The notes under the pieces are model-generated. The model was not told the origin of the DNA. It ran no database searches and saw nothing but the letters and a program-made list of their open reading frames with translations. A stretch of DNA of 33,587 nucleotides from a virus. Numbering within the stretch: position 1 is the first letter of the stretch; each line of letters starts with the position of its first letter. Location of the stretch: positions 1 to 33,587 of IMG/VR virus record IMGVR_UViG_3300020473_000077, one strand, 5' to 3'. Shown here one piece after another: positions 1 through 9,900 of this stretch. The translations under genes were made by a program, and so were the position numbers.

Positions 1-958
1 CATTATCAGCAGAAGTAATAGATTTAACCTCAGTACCTCTTATATGAGCAAGTTTGGTTGTACCATCCTGACCCCTCTTAACAGTAATCTTATTACTATC
101 AGTATCCTTAGATTTGACGTAAACTTCCTCACCACCAATATCCAAGTAGACACTAGTAGTTCCAGAAGATGCATCAACATTAGTCACATCATTAAGTGCA
201 ATAACAGTTTGTGTTTTGGTTATGTCCTCTGCCAAGTTAGTAAGTATCGTTCCATCATAATTCTGGATTGCTCTAGGAACAACAGAGTATGTAAGATTGC
301 GTTGTGCGTTGGATGTATCTGTACCAGTAAGATAGTTGACTGTAGACTTGGTAATAATATCCTTGGAAGCATCTGCAACAGGACCAAAGAGGTATGTCTT
401 AGCAGTAAATCTTAATGTATAAAGGAGAACTCTTCTTGATTCAAAGTCTCCTTCATAATCATCCTGCATAGTAATATTTTCAAGAACTATAGGAATATCT
501 CTTTTCTCTTTTATAGAACCAACTAAATTTACTGTAAGGTTATATGATGGTTGGAAATATGGTAATATCTGTTCTACGATTTGTAATGCATCATCATTTA
601 ATTTACACATAACAGCAAGTTCAAATTGCATGTTATATGGAACTGGCATATAAACTTTCTTTTCATCAGGAGTGTCTGAATCTGGATTCTGAACTACAAT
701 CTTTTGGGTAGTAGTTACCTTTCGAGATGGATCATAAGTCAATCCAGTAAACTCAAAAGACATCCTTGGTAAAGACAAAGATGTTGCTTTATTAAGATCA
801 GGTGATTGATTTAATCTTGCTAAAAACTTTTGAGTAGGTCCATAAGCAAGAGGAACTCTTAATGGTGAACCATCCTGTTTGATAGAGATGCCATTAAATA
901 GAGTACCAAAACCAATAATGGTCCTCCTCAAGATTTCGTTATAAAAATATTCAAACAT
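1..958 (-). CDS. 15: gp15-like tail sheath stabiliser / tail completion protein, 3' end outside window
   Basis: About 319 N-terminal codons are present; the reading frame is open to the left edge, so the C-terminus is missing. The protein opens with MFEYFYNEILRR and carries VEQILPYFQPSYN near residues 140-150. Both match T4 gp15 (MFGYFYN..., VEQILPYFQPHF), the protein that caps the tail tube and sheath and joins the tail to the head neck. Later, RDIPIVLENI and SRRVLLYTLRF also follow the gp15 pattern. T4 gp15 is about 270 aa, so this one is longer. The extra C-terminal part (about residues 240-319) holds a beta-rich module ending in VKRGQDGT...HIRG that also occurs in the giant structural proteins upstream. 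It is the last gene of the neck set gp13-gp14-gp15. A late-promoter-like CATAAATA lies 22 nt upstream of the ATG, with AGGA about 12 nt before the start. Confidence 0.9.
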   Translation of the reverse strand, partial: MFEYFYNEILRRTIIGFGTLFNGISIKQDGSPLRVPLAYGPTQKFLARLNQSPDLNKATSLSLPRMSFEFTGLTYDPSRKVTTTQKIVVQNPDSDTPDEKKVYMPVPYNMQFELAVMCKLNDDALQIVEQILPYFQPSYNLTVNLVGSIKEKRDIPIVLENITMQDDYEGDFESRRVLLYTLRFTAKTYLFGPVADASKDIITKSTVNYLTGTDTSNAQRNLTYSVVPRAIQNYDGTILTNLAEDITKTQTVIALNDVTNVDASSGTTSVYLDIGGEEVYVKSKDTDSNKITVKRGQDGTTKLAHIRGTEVKSITSADN

Positions 959-980
959 TTTTTAGAGTCCTAGTATCTTA

Positions 981-988
981 TATTTATG
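981..988 (-). promoter_or_regulatory. Late-type promoter motif CATAAATA before gp15
   Basis: The minus strand reads CATAAATATAAG just upstream of gp15. It resembles the T4 late -10 consensus TATAAATA. The TAA inside the motif (984-986) is also the stop codon of gp14. The motif-to-ATG distance (22 nt) matches similar motifs before gp13, gp8 and gp25. Confidence 0.55.
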
Positions 989-2420
989 GAATTCCAAATG
1001 GGTTCTGTTCACTAAAGTCTAAAATATCATCTGCAGCAGATTCTATATTAACATTATCAGCAAATCCGTCCTCTGGAGGATCTTCACTTACAACCCTTAA
1101 TGCATGAACTGCACCAGAAGTTCCACCAGTTAGAGTCTCTCCAATACTAAACATTCCAGAAACATTTGCAACCTCTAGAACATTTGTAGTAGCATTCCAT
1201 GTTCTTACTCTTGCCGTCTCACCTGTAATAGATCCAGTAACAATTTCATTAAACTTGTAATTACCACTATTATTAAGTGAAGGATTACCGATTGTAATTG
1301 TTGGACTTGAAGTGTAAGCAGAACCAGCATTTGTAATATGAATTGCTGAGATAGTTCCAGCAGCACTCACGACTGCTTCAGCAGTTGCTGTAGTGCCTCC
1401 TGCACCTGGTCCTGTGATAGTTACAGTAGGTGCTGTAGTGTATCCAGAACCTGCATCAGTAAGTGTAACGATACCAACTGCCCCATCACCTATAAAGACG
1501 GTTCCAGCAGCACCTGACCCCCCTCCACCAGTTACTTGGAGTACAGGTGCAAGAGTATATCCAGCACCTGGATTTGTAATAACAACCTGTTGAACAGATT
1601 TTTGATTATCACTAATATTTAAATTACATACATTAATACCACTAATCATAGTAGCAGTAAGAATACCAGTTACACCACCTACAGGGGCAGAACTAACACC
1701 TATGGTTGGAACAGCAGTATATCCACCACCCCTATTACTGAGACTAATTAATCTAATAGATCCTTCAGTATTGAATCCAATTTCAGCAGTAGCAGTTGCT
1801 CCAGTTCCTACAAGAGTAAGAGTTTGAGATGATCCTAGAAGTGTAGAGATACCATCTTCTGAAGTTCCATCTGCTTCATCACCTGTAAGAACATCATCTA
1901 TCTCAGAAACTCCAGTATCAATAATTTCATCTTCATAACGGAAGAGTTCACACTTCAGAGTATATACATATGTCTTTTGAAGTTGATAGAATGGTTTCTC
2001 ATGCTCTACATACTTAATTTCAAATAAACGATCACCTAATGGAAAATAAACTAGATCCCCTTCTTTAGGTCGGGTAGTTAACTTTACATTAGATTCGTTT
2101 TTAAGTAATGGTTGAATATATGTCTCCCATCTTTCTCTAGAAATAACAAGAGTTACTTCATTCGTTTGTTCAATACCAAACTTAGATAGTAGTGTAGGAT
2201 TATCTGCATAACCATCAAAGTTGTCAATATATGCTTCTAATGGATATGAGTCATTAAATGTAGATTGTACAACTTCTCTTATTATCGTTTTTTCACTCAT
2301 ATACTTGCGAGGAAGATAGTGTATCTCGACACCATACATCCTCAACTGTTCGTTGATTAAATCCTGAACTAAGTTCTGTTCAGATCTTGCACCTTGTTGA
2401 AAAAACGGATTAAGTGCCAT
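984..2420 (-). CDS. 14: gp14-like neck protein (head-tail connector) with inserted Gly/Tyr repeats
   Basis: The first 175 residues (MALNPFFQQG..., LVQDLINEQLRMYGVEIHYLPRKY, then GDLVYFPLGDRLFEIKYVE and QLQKTYVYTLKCELFRYEDE) match the gp14 neck proteins of T4-like phages. gp14 with gp13 closes the DNA-filled head and receives the tail. T4 gp14 is about 256 aa; this one is 478. The excess is a region at about residues 195-385 with four GxGYTxxPT-type repeats (near residues 231, 286, 325 and 366), followed by a GETARVRTWN...GETLTGGTSGA segment and an acidic tail ending in ILDFSEQNPFGIP. The start overlaps the gp13 stop by one base (TAATG), which implies translational coupling. The assignment is firm for the N-terminal half; the role of the inserted repeats is unknown. 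Confidence 0.92.
   Translation of the reverse strand: MALNPFFQQGARSEQNLVQDLINEQLRMYGVEIHYLPRKYMSEKTIIREVVQSTFNDSYPLEAYIDNFDGYADNPTLLSKFGIEQTNEVTLVISRERWETYIQPLLKNESNVKLTTRPKEGDLVYFPLGDRLFEIKYVEHEKPFYQLQKTYVYTLKCELFRYEDEIIDTGVSEIDDVLTGDEADGTSEDGISTLLGSSQTLTLVGTGATATAEIGFNTEGSIRLISLSNRGGGYTAVPTIGVSSAPVGGVTGILTATMISGINVCNLNISDNQKSVQQVVITNPGAGYTLAPVLQVTGGGGSGAAGTVFIGDGAVGIVTLTDAGSGYTTAPTVTITGPGAGGTTATAEAVVSAAGTISAIHITNAGSAYTSSPTITIGNPSLNNSGNYKFNEIVTGSITGETARVRTWNATTNVLEVANVSGMFSIGETLTGGTSGAVHALRVVSEDPPEDGFADNVNIESAADDILDFSEQNPFGIP
1281..1778 (-). repeat. Four GxGYTxxPTxxI protein repeats inside gp14
   Basis: Residues of about 215-380 of gp14 contain GGGYTAVPTI, GAGYTLAPVL, GSGYTTAPTV and GSAYTSSPTI, each followed by a TxTGpGxGGxxA-like segment. 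They are spaced about 39-55 residues apart. The regular Gly/Tyr/Pro pattern suggests repeated short beta-hairpin modules. Single or diverged copies occur in gp8, the 2550-aa protein and the 4732-aa protein. Confidence 0.8.
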
Positions 2421-3271
2421 TATCCTATCATATCAAGTGGAGGAAGTTCATAAGTATTAGACATTTGTTCTCTGATGATCTCTAGATCTTTTTCTGCATC
2501 ATCATAGATTTGTCTACCATTCAACTCTACTCCTCCAGGTAATTTAACTCCTTGGAATTTTAATAGATTTTGACCCCATTGTCTCTTTAATAAAGCAGTA
2601 GTATATTTTTTTAAGAATGAATCATTCCATACTCTTCCATAATCATCAGGATTTAATTGACTAAAACAATCAATAACTAACCAATCATCCTTAGAAACAC
2701 TACCCCAATCAATATCGAGATATAGTCTATCCATTCTCTTATTAAATCTTATTTGTTTTTCTGTAGTTAATAAGAAATTAATATCCTCAAGATAAGTTTT
2801 AGTCATCGCATAAGTCAACATTTCTGTTGCACCCCAATAATAAATATCATTCAAAAACATCTGATATTTAACACTAAACATATTATTTGTCATAGTGTTA
2901 GATCCATCAAAATGATATATCTTTGTTACACCAATAACTGATGGAGGAATTTGTAAGAAATTGCTATTTTCATAATAACTAAAAGTTACATCTGTACCAG
3001 CAATATCAGCAGTTGCCGTTGTAGTTGTTATTCCAGTATTTTTTTCACTAGAGTTCATCGAGGCTTGTCCTCGATCAATATCATCTTGAGTTATTCTATA
3101 TTTTAAATATGTTTGAGAAACACCGTCAAAATGCCTTTCTTGAAAGAATTGAACAGCATCATCAATAATATCATCTACTTGCTCATCAGCAACATTTATC
3201 TCCAGCACGGGAGCACCCAATTGCCTTCTACAATAATCTGCTAATTCTGATCTACTTGATGGAGATGCCAT
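2420..3271 (-). CDS. 13: gp13-like neck protein
   Basis: This 283-aa protein begins MASPSSRSELADYCRRQLG and continues APVLEINVADEQVDDIIDDAVQFF, the signature N-terminus of T4-like gp13 head-completion/neck proteins (T4 gp13 is about 309 aa). Further agreement is seen in the aromatic middle (YYWGATEMLTYAMTKTYLEDI) and in RFNKRMDRLYLDIDW. gp13 binds the portal side of the packaged head together with gp14. The ATG at 3271 has AGGGG about 12 nt upstream, and a CATAAATA late motif lies 21 nt upstream. Its last codons overlap the gp14 start (TAATG), so the two neck proteins are probably made in a fixed ratio. Confidence 0.92.
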   Translation of the reverse strand: MASPSSRSELADYCRRQLGAPVLEINVADEQVDDIIDDAVQFFQERHFDGVSQTYLKYRITQDDIDRGQASMNSSEKNTGITTTTATADIAGTDVTFSYYENSNFLQIPPSVIGVTKIYHFDGSNTMTNNMFSVKYQMFLNDIYYWGATEMLTYAMTKTYLEDINFLLTTEKQIRFNKRMDRLYLDIDWGSVSKDDWLVIDCFSQLNPDDYGRVWNDSFLKKYTTALLKRQWGQNLLKFQGVKLPGGVELNGRQIYDDAEKDLEIIREQMSNTYELPPLDMIG

Positions 3272-3292
3272 GTATACAATTACCCCTGAATA

Positions 3293-3300
3293 TATTTATG
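3293..3300 (-). promoter_or_regulatory. Late-type promoter motif CATAAATA before gp13
   Basis: The minus-strand CATAAATA lies 21 nt before the gp13 ATG. The TAA at 3296-3298 inside it is the stop codon of the upstream 134-aa gene, the same arrangement as at the gp14/gp15 junction. Confidence 0.55.
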
Positions 3301-3700
3301 GTGCGGAAGCTATGCCAGTATAAACCATAATGTTTCCATTTACTATATTATAAATTGATGCTCCAGAACTTACTAAAACATTATATTCATATCTTCCTTC
3401 TGAAAGACTTGTAGTTGCAGTAGAACCCAGAGATATTTCAAAAATACCACCACCAGCACTTGTAAATCCAACAGTAAAGGTTCCTGCTGCAACTGTTGTT
3501 GCCGCCACACCTGCACTTTTTTGCATTTGAGCAGATCCTGACCAAACAGATGTTGTAGTTAATCCTTGAAAGTCAAAAGCAACATCGGATGTATCGACTA
3601 CATTAAAAGTAGTTTTAAAATCTGTACCAGTATAAATGGTCAGATTAGCAGCATATGGTACTCCTGCTGATGGATCAAATGTTAAATTTTTACTTGCCAT
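3296..3700 (-). CDS. Small beta-rich virion protein at the fibritin position
   Basis: This 134-aa protein has no membrane segment or signal peptide. The pattern (NLTIYTGTDFKTTFNV near residue 20, GSAQMQKS near 55, GGGIFEISL near 88, SEGRYEYNVLV near 103, then a short terminal strand ending VYTGIA) looks like the single-domain beta-sandwich structural proteins common in marine myoviruses, in which a TDF.xxF start and a GRYxYxV strand recur. Its start overlaps the end of the 74-aa gene by 11 nt and it ends inside the gp13 promoter motif, so it is co-expressed with the neck genes. In T4 this slot before gene 13 holds the fibritin gene (wac), but no sequence similarity to fibritin is visible. A virion decoration or baseplate role is inferred from position only. 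Confidence 0.75.
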   Translation of the reverse strand: MASKNLTFDPSAGVPYAANLTIYTGTDFKTTFNVVDTSDVAFDFQGLTTTSVWSGSAQMQKSAGVAATTVAAGTFTVGFTSAGGGIFEISLGSTATTSLSEGRYEYNVLVSSGASIYNIVNGNIMVYTGIASAP

Positions 3701-3914
3701 TAACCAATTCCTTTAGTAGTGATTTTATTTCACCAATCTCACCTTTTAAATTGGCAAGATCCTTTTCCATAGATTCCACTTTTTCATGCTTTATTTCTTT
3801 TGCATTTCTAGATGCAATATAATGTTGATAGTCCAAAGAATTTACGTTAATAATTGTACCTGAATGTGGATCTCTTGCGAGATCCGCATGTCCATCAATA
3901 TTGTAATGTTCCAT
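3690..3914 (-). CDS. 74-aa coiled-coil structural protein
   Basis: Residues 1-36 hold a short N-terminal segment (NIDGHADLARDPHSGTIIN, then a Tyr-rich DYQHYIASR) of the kind found in small conserved proteins of T4-like marine phages. Residues of about 38-72 form a clear amphipathic heptad region (KVESMEKDLANLKGEIGEIK followed by SLLKEL), so an oligomeric coiled coil is expected. The ATG directly follows the stop of the 2550-aa gene (zero spacing), and the 3' end overlaps the next gene by 11 nt. It lies where T4 encodes the trimeric coiled-coil whisker protein fibritin; it could be a minimal analogue, but that is inference. Confidence 0.75.
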   Translation of the reverse strand: MEHYNIDGHADLARDPHSGTIINVNSLDYQHYIASRNAKEIKHEKVESMEKDLANLKGEIGEIKSLLKELVNGK

Positions 3915-6900
3915 TTAAGCAAGAGCCATTACACGTAAATCTTTAACCTTTGGAACAAACACTTGACTTGTTGATGTTAATAAAAGTTTAACCCTATAAT
4001 ATCTAAAAGTAGGTAATTTATCTGCAGTAAATGTATACTCTAAGAAGTTAGCATTATCACCAAATCCATATTGACTTGATGGTGGAATAACTCTATCAGA
4101 TAATCCATCACTCTTTTGAGGAGCAATAAGTTGACCTCTATTATTAATATTATTATATCCAGGGAAAGGAGTAAATATTGGTTCAAATCCAGGATCATTT
4201 CCAACTGCATAGAATGCTCTAATGTTAGCATATGGATTAGAATGACCTGATAATATTATCTTAATAGAAGTAGCAGGATTTTCTATCTGAAGTTCTTTTG
4301 TAATATACTGGCAAGCAGTAGGATCATCAGTAATAGTTTTTACTCTACTATCAGTAGCATAGTTACTAATTATACTATTAACCCTATTATTTGTGAGAAT
4401 AGTGCTTACTCTTTCACCATCAATTACAGGACTTACTTTAGGATCTGTAGTTCCAAGAGTCAATCTCATTTGTAGAGATTTATTACCTTCAACCTGATCT
4501 AATTTTTCATCTTCGTTGATTTTTGAATAAACTGCCCTCGGAGTAGATAGATAATTTGGTTCTCCTATCGCGATAGTTTCAAACCCTTCATCAAGATATG
4601 GAGTTTCATCCCCACTAATACTAGCTGCACTAGTAGTTCTTAATTCACATCCTAATGTAGTTCCTGTAGTAGTAACATTTTCAACTATTGGAGTAATAAC
4701 TTCAAAAGGCATATTTTGAGTTGCCTTTATTTCATATCCACCACAAGATTTAGTTTGATTTAAGTATAATTTGGGGAATCCAACATCATTACTTCTATCA
4801 TCATTAATAGTTCCAATTCCAGTCATATCAAGTTTGATATTGTAAGAATCAAAAGTAATTGCTCCAGAAGTAGCTGTTGATGTTGTAGTTGAAAGTCCGT
4901 GAGTAGTGTTTATTCTCTTTAGACTAACTCCACCTAATTCATACTTATAAACAGGAGTTCCTACAGAATAATCAACTTTATCATTACCCCTAGCAGAAAT
5001 GGTGACTAAATTACCAGTTACATTATTATACTCAATAACTTCTTTTCCAATTTTCACATAACCCCTATTTGTTGTACCAACACCAACATTTTCAAAGTTT
5101 TCAAATATAGATCCATCATCTACACTAATTGTAGATTCATTACCAGTTTCTAATGCAATACTCAATTTAGTTGGTTTAACATCTGTCTGAACATTAGATA
5201 TCTCAACTCTATTATCAGTAGAATACATTCCATGATTTTTATGATTAACTTGAATATGTAATCCATCAGATTCAACATCAATAGAACTGATTTGTACATC
5301 TCCACCATTAGCAAATCCAAGTTCCGTCTTAATACCAGAACTATTTGTATAGAAGAGAGTATTAGCAGTACCAACAACAAATTCACCTTGAACATTATCA
5401 ATAGTTAATTCGTTAGTCATTCCAATACCAGTAATGCTAAATCTAGCATCACGTCCAACAGTTCCACTACCACCAGTAGAAATTCCAATAGTAGTAATGC
5501 CAAGAACATCACCTACAGAGTATCCTGTTCCACCAGAAGTAATAGTAGCAGCAGCTGCCACTCCATTATTCACATAAACATCAGCAACCGCTCCTTTTCC
5601 TGTACCAGTAACCGTAACAAGATTTACACTACTAAAGGTTTGATTTCCATCAAGAGGAGTATACCCAATACCAGCATTAGTAATACTTAAACCAGCAGGA
5701 GTAATAGATCCACCTGATCCAACAATATTACCTTCAGCCATCGTTCCATCTTGAATGATGGTATTACCAAGTTCATAACTATCACCAACAGTAGTTCCAA
5801 GACCTACTCTAATTCTTCTAGAACCAAGAATTAATGAATCAGGTGCTAGTGTAGGAATTTGATTATTTCCTCTAGTCAATTCTGGACTATAAAATTCAAC
5901 AGTACCAGATGTTTCAAATTCTGCTCTGTATAGTGTAAATTTCAAATCTTCCCATTGACTTGGTTCCCATGTAGAAGCATTTTGAGACTTAAAGAGAGAA
6001 CCTAAGTATGGTTGGTTGGAAATAAATGAATTAGTTAAAAGATCTGTTTCACCAATTCTTGAAATGTAAACACTATACTTAGTTGAGTTAGATGCTAACG
6101 CAACAGCATATTCTGTGTTACTACCTTCAAGATAAACAGGTGCTTTAAATTCTACACTTGTTGCAACAGAACCATCTGCTGAAGTATTAACTTGTGAAGG
6201 ATCTAATACAACTTCAGAGAAAGGTAGTACGTGTTGTGTTGGTAATCCATTTTTCATAGATCTAATCTGGAATACCACAGGTATATCCATATCATCTCTA
6301 GTTCTAAAGAAGACATCACATTTAGTAACAAATACTCCACCATCATCCTCAACTAAGAATGATTGAGCTAAAGGATCATACCACCCAATAATTTCCTGAG
6401 TTCTAACTTCATTAAGAACCTCTGAACCTACAACTTCAGTTCCAAGACTTCTATTAGTATTTCTTCTTTGGAATTGTTGTCTTTGTTCAATTCTTGCATT
6501 TCTAACAGAAACTATACTTTCCTGAACACTTTCTAATGTTCCAGCAGATGTAAATGTTTCATCAGTCAAAGTAGTAGCATTATCTGGATCATTATCTGGA
6601 TCATTAGTTAATGTAAGAACCTTACTTCCTGTCTCAAATCTTGGGAAACTAATATTATTTGGATTAGGAATATAGAAAGATCCACCACAGAATGCACCTA
6701 TATCAGATAAAAGTTGAACATCATCTATCGTTGCTATTGCTCCACTATTTTGACCTCTCAAAATCATTCCAGGTTCAACCCAACCATAATAAGATCCTTG
6801 TGGTTCATTAGATAAAGAGAATGTATCTACATTCAATACTGTTGAAGTGGATGAATAAGATGCAGCAAAAGGTTGGTTAGTGTAAGGATTTTCTGAAAAT

Positions 6901-9900
6901 GTCTTTGTAGGTAGATTGTATGGACCTTCCTTATGGTTAGATTGTGCAACCCTAAAGTTAATTTCAGGTAAGCTATCAGCAGTTATTTGACTAAGACCAG
7001 TTGGGTTTACCATTCCAATAACTTTTTCACCAACTTGGAAAGATCCAGAGGTCATACTAATTTGAAGAAGTTTAGGTACACAATACTTAGTGACATCTTG
7101 ACCATCAAAGAAAGCATAAAGTCTAGTTAAAGGTTTAACTCTCTTAGCAATAAATTCAATATTTCTAGATCTCATAAAAGGAATAAGATCTCTACTTACA
7201 ACCCTATCACCAACAGAAGTTCTATCAAATGATTCAGTAACTAATGTCTGAGTACCTGTTCTATTTTGAACACCTTGTTGTGTTGTAGTTCTTGTAGTTT
7301 CTCTAGTAACACGACCAATTGTTTCTCTAATTCTTCTAGCAGGGTTTCCAAATCCTCCACTAAAGTTGTTAATCCAACCACCCATTCCAAACACACGAGT
7401 TTGATTTGCAATAACAGTATCTCTCGTAGTATCATTAGTTGTTGTTCCTGTCCATGTAGTTTGCCATGAACCCCAAGTTAATGGACCAAATCCAGTCTGT
7501 TCATCTATTTCACCATTTTCAACCATTCTATTATAAACAGAAGTATAATCACCTTCAACATTAATAATTTTTGGTTGTAATCTAGCAGTATCAACCCACG
7601 TATCAGAAGATGGTGTTAACTCCATAGTTCCTTGCCAGAAACTAATCAAGAAAGGAGTAACACTTTCAGATCTGGTGGCAAAATTTTGCTTAACAAATTC
7701 AACTTCAGAATAATCAAGAGTTATAATATTACTTTTTTTTCTAACATTAATTCCTTCAATTGTAGCAAAATTAAGATCATCATTTGGATCATTACCAACA
7801 ACTGGACCAAAAATTAGATCAACTGAATTAGTATAATGTTTTGGTCTTAATTCTTTATTTTTTGGATCAATACTGTTCTGAATAGAAAGTCCTTGTTCTT
7901 GAGTCTTAAACCCAGTAAAGTTGTCAACAAAAAATCCAGACTTAAACCTATTTAAACCATCATCATCAGCAACAAACATATTTGCTGTATTAGTTTCTAA
8001 TAAAGAAAGAGTTGTATAATATTCAAGATTCTTAACTCTATTCTCAAGATTCTTGATATCAGACATCGTAAATCTCTTACGATCTAAGAAATCAATTTGT
8101 GCTCCAGCAACATTATAAAGATAAGGTGGGAGTCTAACAGTTGCTATTTCTATAGCATTATCAACTGGAACTGGTTTTTGTGGATCTTCTGAAGGATCTC
8201 CATACTTAATTTGGAATCTTCCTTCTTTTGTTAAGAATATTCTATCAATTCTTCCAAGATAGAATGAAAAATCAGTTAATAATGTTTCATCAGATGCTAA
8301 AATATTAGGAGCAGAATTTCCAGATGCATTAAAATTTCTTCCTTTAAATTCTAGAGGTGATCTATCACCCTCAGAAACAGAAGATACTTGACTTGCTCTT
8401 GGTCTGATATCAATTACATCAGAATTAGAAATTCCATCAACTTTTGGAATATCTATACCATAATCATATTGATCATAAGAATTGATAGTTATAAAATCAC
8501 CATTATCATTAGCATCAAAAGATCCATTAGAATAATAAATTTTTATCTGTTTAGACGGAGCATCTGAATCAAATTTTCTCTTAATTTGACCTATATTGTA
8601 AATAGTGGATTGTTGACCATCTACAAACTGGAAATTGGGAGATATATTAAAACTTGGAGAATTTAACGCATTAACTATTGCACTAACACCAGATGATTGG
8701 AAGTTTACAGTTTCTCCTTCCTTAAATAAATGCTCATTTTGATAAATGATAGTAATTATACTATCACTAGGTTTCTCTGCTACCATAGCAACAGCATTAC
8801 TATTTTGTCCAATCAATTGTTCACCAATTATTAACTCATTAGTTGTAGTTGATTCACTAACAATAGATGAAAGAGTAATTTTTGGTGCAGAAGGAGCACT
8901 AGTGTCAGCAGATTCATATATTCCCAATACTTCTATAATATCAGCATCATTTATAGATATGTTTTTATCTTGAACTCTTGTTCCATATGGATAAGCACCA
9001 TAAGTTAATCCATCATTTAATGTAGTGGTTCCAATTCCAGAAGCAGCATCTTTAGAATAATTAACAACTACAGACTTAACAGCATTTCTTATTTTTTGTT
9101 TTGCTTTTGGTTTTTGCTTTTTAATAGTAGCAATTAAAGTTGCTCCTTTATTTGCAGCAGGAGGATTAGTTAAACCACGAATTTGACAAGTATTACCAGA
9201 TCCAAAATCAAATTGATCTTCTGTTAATTCATGAGTCTTACCATCTGCACCAATTAGTGCATATCTTTTTGGAGTAAATGGTTGGAAAGATTGGTTTGTA
9301 TCTACTGTAGGAACAGGAGTTTCTAATCTACCATTACTAATATTAACATTAAAAGTTTGTCTTATTACAACCGAAGCACCAGTCAAATCTACATTAGATA
9401 TGTTCGTTTTAGAAAGTCTTGTAAATAAAGTATTATCAGTAGAAACATCAAATTTAGTTGCTAAAACTTTCAAATCAGTTACATCTTTATATGCTGCTGC
9501 TGTTGTAATACCAGTTGTATTTTGTCCTAATGTATTTACACCAACAATAGGCAATCCACCGTTACATACTCCAGTAACAGTAGCAACACCAACAACAGAA
9601 ACAGAATTTGAAGTTACACTAATTACTCTTGCTAAAATAGGATCTTCTGATATATTAAGATCACTATACTGAATAAGATTACCGATAGTAGTAATACCTG
9701 GAAAATTAGGATTAGTACTTTTTATTAACGTTCCTGCTGCTCCTTTGTCTATACCAACAGTAGCAATACCAACATCAAATAAAGTGGATGGAATTATATT
9801 TGCACTAAAGGTATTAATACCAGTAGTACCATCATCAGTTCCATAAACAGATAAAACATCAGAAACTGTATAATCAGTAACCCCTATAGCAGTTCTTCCA

